Positions 37,014 through 45,541 of a stretch of DNA of 64,000 nt are shown here, piece by piece (the stretch's first letter is position 1; each line of letters opens with the position of its first letter). A program made the translations under genes and the position numbers. The stretch comes from Limnohabitans sp. Bal53 (GTDB lineage Bacteria > Pseudomonadota > Gammaproteobacteria > Burkholderiales > Burkholderiaceae_C). The notes beneath the pieces are model-generated. The model saw only the letters and a program-made list of their open reading frames with translations, made no database searches and had not been told where the DNA came from. The stretch lies in contig NZ_NESH01000006.1 in assembly GCF_003063355.1 (NCBI RefSeq), positions 1-64,000 on the forward strand. Reading direction: 5' to 3'.

Positions 37014-38546
37014 ATGGCACTGGCCACCATCCACAGCCGCGCCCTGGTGGGCCTGACCGCTCCGGCCGTCATGGTCGAGGTGCATCTGGCCAATGGCCTG
37101 CCCAGCTTCACGCTGGTGGGGCTGGCCGATGTCGAAGTCAAGGAAGCCCGCGAGCGCGTGCGCTCGGCCCTGCAAAACAGCGGGCTGGACTTTCCGCACA
37201 ACCAGCGCATCACCGTGAACTTGGCCCCGGCCGATTTGCCCAAGGATTCAGGACGGCTGGACTTGCCGATTGCGCTGGGCATCTTGGCGGCCAGCGGCCA
37301 GATCGATGCCAGCAAGCTGGCGGGTCACGAGTTCGCGGGCGAGCTGTCACTGTCAGGCGAATTGCGCCCGGTGCGCGGCGCCTTGGCCATGAGCCTGGTG
37401 CTTCGCCAGCAGCATGTGCGCACCCGGCTGGTGTTGCCACCGGGCAGCGCCGAGGAGGCGGCCCTGGTGCCCGATGCCGAAGTTTTTCGTGCCCAGCACC
37501 TGCTGGATGTGGTGCAGCAGTTTTTACCGCCCTCCAGCGAGGCCCCGCCCGAGCCCACCGACGGCTGGGCCCGCATGGCCGCCACCACGCCCAGCGCACC
37601 ACCGCGCTACGCCGACTTGGCCGACGTGAAAGGCCAAGCGGGCGTCAAGCGCGTGCTGGAGATCGCCGCCGCCGGTGGGCATTCGCTTTTGATGGTCGGC
37701 CCGCCAGGCTCGGGCAAGTCGATGCTGGCGCAGCGCTTTGCGGGTTTGCTCCCGCCCATGTCGATTGAGGACGCGCTGGAATCGGCAGCTGTGGCCAGCC
37801 TGGCCGGACGCTTTGATCTGAGCCAATGGGCACAGCGCCCCACAGGCCAGCCCCACCACTCGGCCAGTGCGGTGGCTTTGGTGGGCGGCGGCTCGCCCCC
37901 GCGCCCCGGCGAAATTTCGCTGGCGCACCACGGCGTGCTGTTTCTGGACGAACTGCCGGAGTTCCCGCGTGCGGCGCTCGAAGCCCTGCGCGAACCGCTG
38001 GAGACGGGCAGCATCACCATCGCCCGGGCCGCACGGCGGGCCGAATTTCCGGCGCGCTTCCAACTGATCGCGGCCATGAACCCCTGCCCCTGCGGCTATT
38101 TGGGGAGCAGCACTCGGGCCTGCCGCTGCTCACCCGATCAGGTCAGCCGCTACCAAGGCAAGCTCAGCGGCCCCTTGCTCGACCGCATCGACCTGCACAT
38201 CGAAGTGCCCAGTCTGGGTGCGCAAGACCTGCTGAACGCCCCACCCGGCGAAAGCACAGCGGCCATCGCCACCCGCAGCGGGGCCGCCCGTGAACGCGCG
38301 CTGGCACGCCAAGGCTGCACCAACGCCGCCCTGCAAGGCCAGGCCATCGACCAAGAATCGCGGCTGGAGGACAGCGCTACTGCCTTGCTGCAAAAAGCCG
38401 CCACCAAACTCGGCTGGAGCGGGCGCAGTGTGCACCGCAGCCTCAAAGTCGCCCGCACCATCGCCGACCTGGCAGGCAGTGACACGATCGCTTCGGTGCA
38501 TGTGGCCGAGGCCCTGCAGTACCGGCGGGTGTTACAGGGGCAGTGA
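37014..38546 (+). CDS. comM: ComM/YifB family Mg-chelatase-like AAA ATPase
   Basis: A 510-aa protein of the YifB/ComM family. ComM is a hexameric helicase that promotes branch migration during natural transformation. It has the N-terminal Lon-type domain (MALATIHSRALVGLTAPAVM), Walker A GPPGSGKSMLAQRFA, Walker B HHGVLFLDELPEF, and a C-terminal Mg-chelatase domain with the zinc-like cysteine cluster NPCPCGYLGSSTRACRCSP. GGGAGGACG precedes the ATG. I do not see other competence genes nearby. Confidence 0.94.
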   Translation: MALATIHSRALVGLTAPAVMVEVHLANGLPSFTLVGLADVEVKEARERVRSALQNSGLDFPHNQRITVNLAPADLPKDSGRLDLPIALGILAASGQIDASKLAGHEFAGELSLSGELRPVRGALAMSLVLRQQHVRTRLVLPPGSAEEAALVPDAEVFRAQHLLDVVQQFLPPSSEAPPEPTDGWARMAATTPSAPPRYADLADVKGQAGVKRVLEIAAAGGHSLLMVGPPGSGKSMLAQRFAGLLPPMSIEDALESAAVASLAGRFDLSQWAQRPTGQPHHSASAVALVGGGSPPRPGEISLAHHGVLFLDELPEFPRAALEALREPLETGSITIARAARRAEFPARFQLIAAMNPCPCGYLGSSTRACRCSPDQVSRYQGKLSGPLLDRIDLHIEVPSLGAQDLLNAPPGESTAAIATRSGAARERALARQGCTNAALQGQAIDQESRLEDSATALLQKAATKLGWSGRSVHRSLKVARTIADLAGSDTIASVHVAEALQYRRVLQGQ

Positions 38547-38591
38547 GCACTGGGCTCCTTTTTTCGTCCTAGCGAAGCAAGAAGCGACCAA

Positions 38592-38656
38592 TGGACTGCC
38601 GCGCTGCGCTCGCAGTGACGGAGGGGAGCCGTCATCGCGAGGAACGAAGCGATCCA
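38592..38656. repeat. Dispersed palindromic repeat, GTCATTGCGAGG type
   Basis: Two inverted arms: 38592-38621 (contains CTGCGCTCGCAGTGACGG) and 38629-38656 (contains CCGTCATCGCGAGGAACGAA). They are imperfect complements around a short AGGGGAG spacer. The motif family CGTCATTGCGAGG...GAAGCGA with its inverse is a widespread interspersed repeat of unknown origin in many bacterial genomes. This copy lies between comM and an MFS gene. Confidence 0.7.
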
Positions 38657-38680
38657 TGCATCACTGCATCAACGACCCCG

Positions 38681-38686
38681 GATAAT
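38681..38686 (+). promoter_or_regulatory. Candidate -10 element of the MFS gene
   Basis: GATAAT lies six bases before the ATG at 38693, with no Shine-Dalgarno site. It starts 25 bases after the palindromic repeat. Confidence 0.4.
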
Positions 38687-38692
38687 CGGCGC

Positions 38693-39943
38693 ATGCCCGC
38701 CACACGCCAGATGCCTCCTCATCCCACAGCACTGGGACCCTTCAGCGTCTGGCTGTCCCTGCCTCAGCTGATCACCTGGGGCAGCGTTTTCTACACTTTT
38801 TCCTTGCTCATGGTGCCTCTGGAGGCCGAGCTGGGCATGGGGCGGGCTGAGTCTTCGCTCGCGTTCAGCCTGGCGCTGCTGGCCGAAGGGCTGATGGCTT
38901 ACTGGGTGGGTCGCTGGATCGATGCCGGACACGAGCGACGGGTGATGACGCTGGGCTCGGTGTGGGTGGGCTTGGGGCTGCTGGGGCACAGCTTTGTGAC
39001 TTCGGTGGCGGGCTTTTATGCCGCCTGGATCTGGCTGGGCCTGGGCATGGCGGCCACGCTGTACAACCCGGCGTTTGCGGTGGTCACACGGCGCTTTGCC
39101 CAAGACTTTCGCCGCGCCATCATCACACTCACGTTTTTGGGCGGGCTGGCCAGCACGGTGTTCATTCCGCTGTTTGCCTGGTGGATGGCGTTGTGGGGCT
39201 GGCGGCAAGCCTTGTGGGCTTTGGCTGCGCTGCAGCTGCTGGTGTGCGCGCCTTTGCACGGCTGGTTGTTGCACGGGGCGCCGCGCCCCCACACCAGCCA
39301 CACCAGCCACACCGACCGCACGCAGCCCCAACACGCCGAGACGCAGAACCCCGCCGTAACCGTGCGCGAGCACCTGCACCATGCGCCGTTTTGGTTGCTG
39401 GCCTTGTTCATGGTGCTGACCATGTCGGTGACTTCAGCCCTGCCCGCGCACATGATCGCCTTGCTGCAGGAATCTGGGCTGTCCCCCGCTTGGGTGCTGG
39501 CCATTCCAGCGGCCATTGGGGTGATTCAGGTGCTGGGGCGCTGGGTGCTGTTTGTGTTTGAGCGTTATTGGGATGTGCACGCTGCCAACCGCTGGATTCC
39601 GACCCTCATCCCGGCGGGGATCGTGGCCTTGCTGATCGGTGGGCTGAGCCCTGTGGCCTCGCTGGTGTTTGTGGTGCTTTACGGCCTAGGCAATGGCATG
39701 AACACCATCGTCAAAGGCACGGCCATGGCGCAGTACGTGAGCCGCGCGCATGTAGGCCAACTCAATGGTTTGCTGGGTTTGCCGATTGCGCTGGCCCGCG
39801 CTGCGGCACCCCTGATCCTGGGTTTGCTCTGGTCTCCGCAGCACGGTTACACCCTGGCGCTGTGGTGGCTGCTGGCGGCCAGTTTGCTGGGCACTGGGGC
39901 GCTGTGGGCGGCACAACGCTTCGCCCTTCAAGCCACACGCTGA
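38693..39943 (+). CDS. MFS transporter
   Basis: A 416-aa major facilitator superfamily protein with about 12 membrane helices. The signature loops are seen as AYWVGRWIDAGHERRVMTLG (loop 2-3) and a His/Thr-rich central loop (TSHTSHTDRTQPQHAE) between the halves. The monocarboxylate-type motif YNPAFAVVTRRFAQDFRRAI is present, so an organic acid is a reasonable guess. ATG 38693 is chosen for the N-terminal length; an upstream in-frame ATG at 38591 runs through the repeat. Confidence 0.88.
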   Translation: MPATRQMPPHPTALGPFSVWLSLPQLITWGSVFYTFSLLMVPLEAELGMGRAESSLAFSLALLAEGLMAYWVGRWIDAGHERRVMTLGSVWVGLGLLGHSFVTSVAGFYAAWIWLGLGMAATLYNPAFAVVTRRFAQDFRRAIITLTFLGGLASTVFIPLFAWWMALWGWRQALWALAALQLLVCAPLHGWLLHGAPRPHTSHTSHTDRTQPQHAETQNPAVTVREHLHHAPFWLLALFMVLTMSVTSALPAHMIALLQESGLSPAWVLAIPAAIGVIQVLGRWVLFVFERYWDVHAANRWIPTLIPAGIVALLIGGLSPVASLVFVVLYGLGNGMNTIVKGTAMAQYVSRAHVGQLNGLLGLPIALARAAAPLILGLLWSPQHGYTLALWWLLAASLLGTGALWAAQRFALQATR

Positions 39944-39961
39944 GCCGAGTTCTTCGCGTCT

Positions 39962-39985
39962 TTATATCTGCACTGGCATATATAA
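39962..39985. promoter_or_regulatory. AT-rich dyad upstream of the sulfur locus
   Basis: TTATAT (39962-39967) and ATATAA (39980-39985) form an inverted repeat with a 12-base spacer, in an otherwise GC-rich region. ArsR-type sulfide sensors (BigR/SqrR, YgaV) bind AT-rich dyads before rhodanese and YeeE genes, so this is a plausible operator, and TATATA may also serve as the -10 box. Confidence 0.4.
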
Positions 39986-40068
39986 CCAACAAAAAAATCG
40001 TTCCCATGTCTGAAGCGGCTGGCCAAAATCGCGCCATCTTCTGTTCATCACCTTCTGGAACGACCCTC

Positions 40069-41019
40069 ATGAAACGCATCTCTGCCCTGGTTCTGGCCTT
40101 GTCGGCCACAGCTTTTTCTTTGCCCGCTTTGGCCGCCCAGCCCCTGCTCAGCCCTGCCGAGCTGCAAGCCAAACTGTCCGATGCCAACGTGCGCGTGATC
40201 GACATCCGCGACCCCAAGTCATACGCCGCCAACCACATCCCCGGCGCCCTCAATGCGCCTTATGGCACTTGGCGCGGCCCGGCCAACAACCCTGGCGAGT
40301 TGCCTGCCCTGCCCAAGCTGACCACCTTGGTACAAAGCCTGGGCCTGACCCCCAGCACGCACGCGGTGATTGTGTCCAGCGGTGCGGATGCCACCGACTT
40401 TGGGGCTTCGGCTCGGGTTTACTGGACGCTCAAGGTTTTGGGTCTGAAAGAGCTGTCGGTGCTCAACGGCGGCGTCAAGGGCTGGACCACAGCTGGTTTG
40501 CCACAAAACAACCAGGCCGTGAAAGTCGCGGCCAGCAGCTTCCAGCCACAAATCGACCCCAGTCTGGTCGCCACCAAAGAAGAGCTGGTGGCCCGTGTGA
40601 AAGCCGGTGACGCTGCCTTGATCGACGCACGCCCGGCCGAATTCTTCAAAGGTGACACCCGCCATGTGGCCGCCAGCGTGCCCGGCACCTTGCAAGGCGC
40701 GGTGAACGTGGAGCACTACAAATGGTTTGCGCCCGGCACATCCACTTTTGTGAGCACCGATCAGGCCCAAAAAGTGGCAGCCGCCAGCCCGATCGACCCG
40801 GACAAAGAAACCGTGTCGTTTTGCAACACCGGCCACTGGGCCGCGACCAACTGGTTTGCCATGTCCGAAGTGCTGGGCCAGAAAAACGTGAAGCTCTATG
40901 CGGGCTCCATGGTGGAGTGGTCCAAAGACGCCAGCGGCCTGCCCATGGCCAACGTGCCCAGCCGCCCCAAGCAGCTCCTGATCGACGCCAAGTTCTGGGC
41001 CGAGAAAACCTTCAAATAA
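40069..41019 (+). CDS. Periplasmic rhodanese-type sulfurtransferase
   Basis: A 316-aa protein with a signal peptide (MKRISALVLALSATAFSLPA, cut after LAA) and two rhodanese domains. The first domain (VRVIDIRDPKSYAANHIPGA) lacks the active cysteine; the second has the loop VSFCNTGHWAATNW with the persulfide-forming cysteine. It would move sulfane sulfur in the periplasm. An in-frame ATG at 40006 would add 21 residues before the signal peptide. It is followed by a YeeE transporter 10 bases on, so thiosulfate or persulfide use is likely. Confidence 0.9.
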   Translation: MKRISALVLALSATAFSLPALAAQPLLSPAELQAKLSDANVRVIDIRDPKSYAANHIPGALNAPYGTWRGPANNPGELPALPKLTTLVQSLGLTPSTHAVIVSSGADATDFGASARVYWTLKVLGLKELSVLNGGVKGWTTAGLPQNNQAVKVAASSFQPQIDPSLVATKEELVARVKAGDAALIDARPAEFFKGDTRHVAASVPGTLQGAVNVEHYKWFAPGTSTFVSTDQAQKVAAASPIDPDKETVSFCNTGHWAATNWFAMSEVLGQKNVKLYAGSMVEWSKDASGLPMANVPSRPKQLLIDAKFWAEKTFK

Positions 41020-41028
41020 GCACAGGTC

Positions 41029-42102
41029 ATGAAACGCCTTCCTTTGGCGGCCTTGCTGGCCGCCTTTTTCATCTTTTTGGCACTGTCCGTGTCCATCCGC
41101 CAAGCCGTGCTGATGCTGGTGGGCGTGGGCATGGGCGCGGCTTTGGCCGCCGCCCGCTTTGGTTTCACCACCGGCTGGCGTCAGCTCATTGAGCAACGCA
41201 ACCCACAAGGCGTCACCGGCCAGGTGCTGCTGCTGGCCTTGGCCAGTTTGGCGGCCCTGCCGCTGCTGGGCCAGTTCTCTGAACTGCACGCCGCCTTGGG
41301 CCCCCCCAGCGTGAGCCTGCTGGTGGGCGCCTTTGTGTTCGGGCTGACCATGCAAATTGCCGACGGCTGCGGCTCGGGCAGTTTGTACAAGGCGGGCCTG
41401 GGCGTGCCGCTGAACATGGGCATCTTGCCGCTGTTCGCCTTGGGCAGTTTTTTAGGCTCGGTGCACCTGGACAGCTGGTTGTCACTGGGCCAAACGGCCC
41501 CGGTCAGTTTTTCTGCCGAATACGGCACGGGCGGCGCTTTGGCCTTGACGCTGGCCCTGCTGGCCGCCGTGTTGGTGGCCGTTCGCCTGTGGGTGGGCGC
41601 AGGCCAAAGCTGGTTCGACAAACGCTGGGTCTGGGGCGCGGTGGCGCTCGCCGTTTTGGCCACATTGAATTTGTTGCTGGCTGGGCAGCCTTGGGGCGTG
41701 GTGTACGGCTTTGGCCTGTGGGCGGCCAAGATCTCGGTGGCGCTGGGCGCTTTTGACCCCACAGCCAACGCGTTTTGGGGCCAGGCGGGCAACGCGCAGC
41801 GCCTGACGCAAACCGTGTTCATGGACGTGACCACCATCACCAACATCGGCATTCTGGGCGGTGCGCTGTGGGTCTCCGCCAAGGCCCCGGCCAGCAACAA
41901 GCCCCTGACCACGCAGCAATGGATCATTGGCCTGGTGGCCGGTTTCGTCATGGGTTACAGCTCGCGCCTGGCCTTTGGGTGCAACATCGGCGCCATGTTG
42001 AGCGGCATCTCCACCGGCAGCTTGCACGGCTGGCTTTGGGTACCTCTGGCCTTTGCGGGCACGCTCATTGGCGTGCGCGTGCGCCGCCACTACCAGTTCT
42101 GA
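41029..42102 (+). CDS. YeeE/YedE family sulfur transporter
   Basis: A 357-aa membrane protein of the YeeE/YedE family, several of which import thiosulfate or sulfur-containing ions. The two conserved cysteine motifs are present: MQIADGCGSGSLYKAGLG and SSRLAFGCNIGAMLSGISTG. About nine membrane helices are seen. It lies directly after the periplasmic rhodanese and before a small membrane peptide gene. Confidence 0.92.
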   Translation: MKRLPLAALLAAFFIFLALSVSIRQAVLMLVGVGMGAALAAARFGFTTGWRQLIEQRNPQGVTGQVLLLALASLAALPLLGQFSELHAALGPPSVSLLVGAFVFGLTMQIADGCGSGSLYKAGLGVPLNMGILPLFALGSFLGSVHLDSWLSLGQTAPVSFSAEYGTGGALALTLALLAAVLVAVRLWVGAGQSWFDKRWVWGAVALAVLATLNLLLAGQPWGVVYGFGLWAAKISVALGAFDPTANAFWGQAGNAQRLTQTVFMDVTTITNIGILGGALWVSAKAPASNKPLTTQQWIIGLVAGFVMGYSSRLAFGCNIGAMLSGISTGSLHGWLWVPLAFAGTLIGVRVRRHYQF

Positions 42103-42112
42103 TGGAGGCCAC

Positions 42113-42280
42113 ATGAACACGACGCACCAACTGCAAGCGGTTTTCTGGCTGACGCTGGCCGCTTTTTTGGCCTGGGACTTTCAGGCCTCCGACCCGGTGG
42201 ACCTGCGCAATGAACCACCCCTGATCGCTGCAGGCTCCGGCCAGGCCAGCAGCGGGGGGCATTGCTCGATGGCGAAGTGA
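42113..42280 (+). CDS. Small membrane peptide downstream of YeeE
   Basis: A 55-aa open frame starting MNTTHQLQAVFWLTLAAFLA, one membrane-like helix, then a polar tail with a single cysteine (SGGHCSMAK). GGAGG precedes the ATG by a proper distance, and it begins 10 bases after the YeeE stop, so translation is likely. I know no family; a small subunit or chaperone of the sulfur transporter is possible. Confidence 0.65.
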   Translation: MNTTHQLQAVFWLTLAAFLAWDFQASDPVDLRNEPPLIAAGSGQASSGGHCSMAK

Positions 42281-42305
42281 CCGAGCCCCATCATTGGCAA
42301 CGCCT

Positions 42306-43247
42306 TCACACCTGAACTTGCCGCAAATGCAATCGCGCAGCGGCTTTGACGGCTTCGGTCAAGCGCTGGGCTGAGGGGGCCTCTCGGGCCCAGTGCTGCC
42401 AGTACAGGGCCACATCCACCGTGGCACCGGGCAGCAGCTCCTGCAGGGTTTGCGCAGGGTCCGCCTGCAGCGCAGCGCGTTGCGCCAAGTGCTGCTCGGG
42501 CACCATGCCCCAGCCCAAGCCCAATTCGATGGCGGTCTCGAAGGCCTCGACCGCCGGGGCGAAGTGGCGTGGGTAGTGGGGTTGCTGCAGGCCAAAGTGC
42601 TGGGCCAAAAATGCGTCTTGCAAGGCGTCCTTGCGGTTGAAGATGACCGCCGGCTGGGCCAACATTTTGTGCAGTGACACCGCGCCGCTGGGCGTTTGGG
42701 AGCGCTTGACCACCGCAGGCGTGGCCACACAGCAATAGCGCATGATGCCCAGCGGCTCGGCCACGCAGCCGCGCATGGGCTCGGCCAAGGTGCTCACACA
42801 ACCGATCACGTCGCCGCTTTTGAGGGCGTCGTGCGTGTGGTCTTGGTCGTCGATCAGGATTTCGAGCAACAAATGGTGCTTCAGCAGCAAAGGGGCCACA
42901 CCGGGCAAAAACCAGCTGGCCACCGAGTCGGCGTTGACGGCCACGCTCAGCGATTGCCAGCGCTGGGCCTTGCGCGGACCGCTTGGGGCAGACGTGCCTT
43001 GCAGGCCGCCCAGCAAGTCGGCCTCCATCATGCGCACTTGTTTGACATGGGCCAGCAAGCTCTGCCCAGCCGGGGTGGCCCGCACCTGCTTGCCCCGCAC
43101 CAGCAGTCGCTGGCCGAGGGTGTCTTCCAACGCCTTGATGCGCAAGGACACGGCCGCCAAAGTGAGCGACAGCGCCTGGGCCGCCGCACCAAAACTGCCG
43201 TGCTCGACCACGGCGGCCAGGGCTTCGAGTTGACGGGCGTCCAGCAT
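42306..43247 (-). CDS. argP: LysR family regulator ArgP
   Basis: A 313-aa LysR regulator of the ArgP (IciA) type, which in E. coli activates the arginine/lysine exporter argO. The N-terminus MLDARQLEALAAVVEHGSFG and the HTH AAAQALSLTLAAVSLRIKALE match. It is divergent from a LysE-family gene across 148 bases, the argP/argO arrangement. The effector would be lysine or arginine. The start lies next to an inverted repeat that it probably binds. Confidence 0.92.
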   Translation of the reverse strand: MLDARQLEALAAVVEHGSFGAAAQALSLTLAAVSLRIKALEDTLGQRLLVRGKQVRATPAGQSLLAHVKQVRMMEADLLGGLQGTSAPSGPRKAQRWQSLSVAVNADSVASWFLPGVAPLLLKHHLLLEILIDDQDHTHDALKSGDVIGCVSTLAEPMRGCVAEPLGIMRYCCVATPAVVKRSQTPSGAVSLHKMLAQPAVIFNRKDALQDAFLAQHFGLQQPHYPRHFAPAVEAFETAIELGLGWGMVPEQHLAQRAALQADPAQTLQELLPGATVDVALYWQHWAREAPSAQRLTEAVKAAARLHLRQVQV

Positions 43248-43249
43248 GA

Positions 43250-43289
43250 TTGAATTAAATATTTATTGAGTGATATGAGTTTAATTCAA
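43250..43289. promoter_or_regulatory. Candidate ArgP operator between argP and argO
   Basis: TTGAATTAAA (43250-43259) and TTTAATTCAA (43280-43289) are a perfect 10-bp inverted repeat with a 20-base spacer, in an AT-rich island immediately upstream of the argP start. Confidence 0.55.
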
Positions 43290-43395
43290 CTTGGTTTAAA
43301 TCAAGGCGCTTGACGCGCACACTCGTGGCCATTCACCGGCAGCCTCATCAAGCTGCCCCAGCATCACACCGCCTCTAAGGCGCCCGGAGATTCCC

Positions 43396-44061
43396 ATGGT
43401 TCTGAGCATTCCCACTTTCACCGCCGGCATGGTGCTGAGCATCTCGCTGATCATGGCCATTGGCCCACAAAACGCGCATGTGCTGCGCATGGGTCTGCAG
43501 CGCCAGCACCTGTGGCTGACGGTGACCGTCTGCGCCGTGGCCGATGTGGCGCTGATTGGCCTGGGCGTGCTGGGTCTGGCACAGCTGGGGGGGCTGAGCG
43601 ACAAACTGCACGGCGCACTGGTGGGTGCTGGCATGCTGTTTTTGGCGGTCTATGGCTGGCAAGCTTTTCAGCGGTTTTTGCAGCCCCGTGTTTTGTCATT
43701 GGATCTGCCTTCCGGCGACACCTCCTGCGCATCGGTGAACACCGCGGCCAGCCCCCGGCCAGAACCCGTCACGCGTCGGCAAGCCGTGCTGTCGGCGCTG
43801 GCGTTTTCCTGGCTCAACCCACACGCGTGGCTGGACACGGCCGTGCTGATCGGCACCGCCTCGCTGGCCTATGGGCAAGGCAGCACGATCTTCGGTCTGG
43901 GCGCAGCGGCGGGCTCTTTGCTCTGGTTTTTGGTGTTGGGCACAGCCGCCTTCTGGCTCGGCCGTCGCCTGCATTCCCTGCACATCTGGCGTGCACTCGA
44001 CGGCGCCGTGGCGCTGATGATGTGGGGCACAGCGCTGTGGCTGGGGTTCAGTCTGGTTTGA
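43396..44061 (+). CDS. argO: LysE/ArgO family amino acid exporter
   Basis: A 221-aa membrane exporter of the LysE family. It starts FTAGMVLSISLIMAIGPQNA, the conserved first helix with the GPQNA motif, and has about six helices with a second block ALAFSWLNPHAWLDTAVLIG that carries the NPHAW signature. It exports arginine and/or lysine, controlled by ArgP. CGGAG lies before the ATG. Confidence 0.93.
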   Translation: MVLSIPTFTAGMVLSISLIMAIGPQNAHVLRMGLQRQHLWLTVTVCAVADVALIGLGVLGLAQLGGLSDKLHGALVGAGMLFLAVYGWQAFQRFLQPRVLSLDLPSGDTSCASVNTAASPRPEPVTRRQAVLSALAFSWLNPHAWLDTAVLIGTASLAYGQGSTIFGLGAAAGSLLWFLVLGTAAFWLGRRLHSLHIWRALDGAVALMMWGTALWLGFSLV

Positions 44062-44122
44062 GCGCGACCGATTTGAGGGTGCATCAACATTTCCTCATCG
44101 CCGCTCTGTACCATCTCGCCCC

Positions 44123-44893
44123 ATGACCCGCAAAAAACCTTCTGCCCTCAGCCTCGCACTGCCCGAAGTCAATTTCTCCGAAGACGGTGAGATCCGTTAT
44201 CTGCACCTGGGCACCGAATGGATTCAGGGCTCGATGTTTCTAGACCGCCCATTTGACATTGAGCTGGAATATGTCCAGCGCATGTTCGGCTGGCTGCTGT
44301 TTTTTCCGCATGCCGAAGTCAAGGGCGCTCACGCCATGCAACTGGGGCTGGGTGCAGGCACCATCACCAAGTTTTGCTACAAGAAACTCAAAATGACCTG
44401 CACGGCTGTGGAGTTGAATCCGGGCGTGTTGCACGCTTGCCGGGGTTGGTTTCGCCTGCCGCCCGATGACGAGCGTTTGCGCGTGGTGTTGGCCGATGCG
44501 TCGCTGGAAATTCAAAAGGACGAATGGCGTGGCACTGTGGATGCGCTGCAAGTAGACCTCTACGATGAAGAGGCTGCAGCCCCGGTGCTCGACACACCCG
44601 ACTTTTACCGACATTGCCGCGAACTCCTCAGCCCGCAAGGCTGCATGACAGTGAACCTGTTTGGCCGCTCGTCGAGTTACGCCGAGAGTGTGGAGAAAAT
44701 CTGCGCGGCCTTTGGCGAAGACGCCGTGTGGGAGTTCAAACCCACCCGCGAAGGCAATGCCATCGTGCTGGCGCAACGCACGCCGCATCGGCCATCGCGC
44801 GATGCGATGCTGCAAGCGGCCAGTGCCATCGAAGAAAAATGGGGCCTGCCCGCACCGAAATGGCTCAAGGTCTTCAAGCCGCTGACCAAATGA
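44123..44893 (+). CDS. Spermidine synthase-like protein
   Basis: A 256-aa protein of the spermidine synthase fold. The nucleotide-binding region is QLGLGAGTITKFCYKKLKMT with CTAVELNPGVLHACRGWFRL, then the acidic loop DALQVDLYDEEAAAPV, where the normal enzyme has an aspartate-rich D-x-x-D site. It is shorter than SpeE and lacks an obvious polyamine site, so it may be a spermidine-synthase-like methyltransferase relative. It follows argO by 61 bases; a TACCAT box is 8 bases before the ATG. Confidence 0.8.
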   Translation: MTRKKPSALSLALPEVNFSEDGEIRYLHLGTEWIQGSMFLDRPFDIELEYVQRMFGWLLFFPHAEVKGAHAMQLGLGAGTITKFCYKKLKMTCTAVELNPGVLHACRGWFRLPPDDERLRVVLADASLEIQKDEWRGTVDALQVDLYDEEAAAPVLDTPDFYRHCRELLSPQGCMTVNLFGRSSSYAESVEKICAAFGEDAVWEFKPTREGNAIVLAQRTPHRPSRDAMLQAASAIEEKWGLPAPKWLKVFKPLTK

Positions 44894-45039
44894 GTGCATT
44901 CGCGGGGAATCACTCACAACAGTGTGCGCGTCAGGGTTAACCATGGGGTCGTCACCCCGGGGACATAGGTGTAACCCACATCCTTGAAGTCGTCAGTTTC
45001 ACGCAGAATCACCTCAACTCAAAACAGAGGAGATATCGC

Positions 45040-45528
45040 GTGAATATCAAGAGTCAGAAAGACTTTTTCGCAGGCCTGTTGTATGCGGTCGTGGGTGGCG
45101 CCTTCGCCATTGGTGCCACCAACTACAACATTGGCACGGGTGCCCGCATGGGCCCAGGTTACTTTCCACTGATGCTAGGCGTTTTGCTCGGTCTCATTGG
45201 CTTGTACATCATGTTCAAGTCCCTGGTGATGGAAACCGCCGATGGCGACAAGATCGGCAAGTGGGCCTGGAAGCCCTTATTTTTCATCATTGCCGGCAAC
45301 TTGCTGTTTGGCGTGCTGCTCAGCGGCTTGCCAAGATTTGGCATCCCTGGCATGGGTCTGATTGTGGCCATCTACGGCGTGACGATTGTGGTCAGCAAGG
45401 CGGGCGGTGAAGCCAACATCAAGGAATCTCTGATCTTGGCCACCATTTTGTCGACCATCAGCTATTTGGGCTTCATCAAACTGCTCAACCTGCAGTTCCC
45501 GGTCTGGCCATCTTTCATCACAGGTTGA
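45040..45528 (+). CDS. tctB: Tripartite tricarboxylate transporter, TctB subunit
   Basis: A 162-aa small membrane subunit of a TTT-family carrier, with four helices. The start MNIKSQKDFFAGLLYAVVGG and the middle GTGARMGPGYFPLMLGVLL are typical TctB features. It begins with GTG, preceded by AGAGGAGA. It lies 13 bases before tctA. The importer also needs a periplasmic binding protein, TctC, which is broken in this locus. Confidence 0.92.
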   Translation: MNIKSQKDFFAGLLYAVVGGAFAIGATNYNIGTGARMGPGYFPLMLGVLLGLIGLYIMFKSLVMETADGDKIGKWAWKPLFFIIAGNLLFGVLLSGLPRFGIPGMGLIVAIYGVTIVVSKAGGEANIKESLILATILSTISYLGFIKLLNLQFPVWPSFITG

Positions 45529-45541
45529 GGAGAAAACATCC

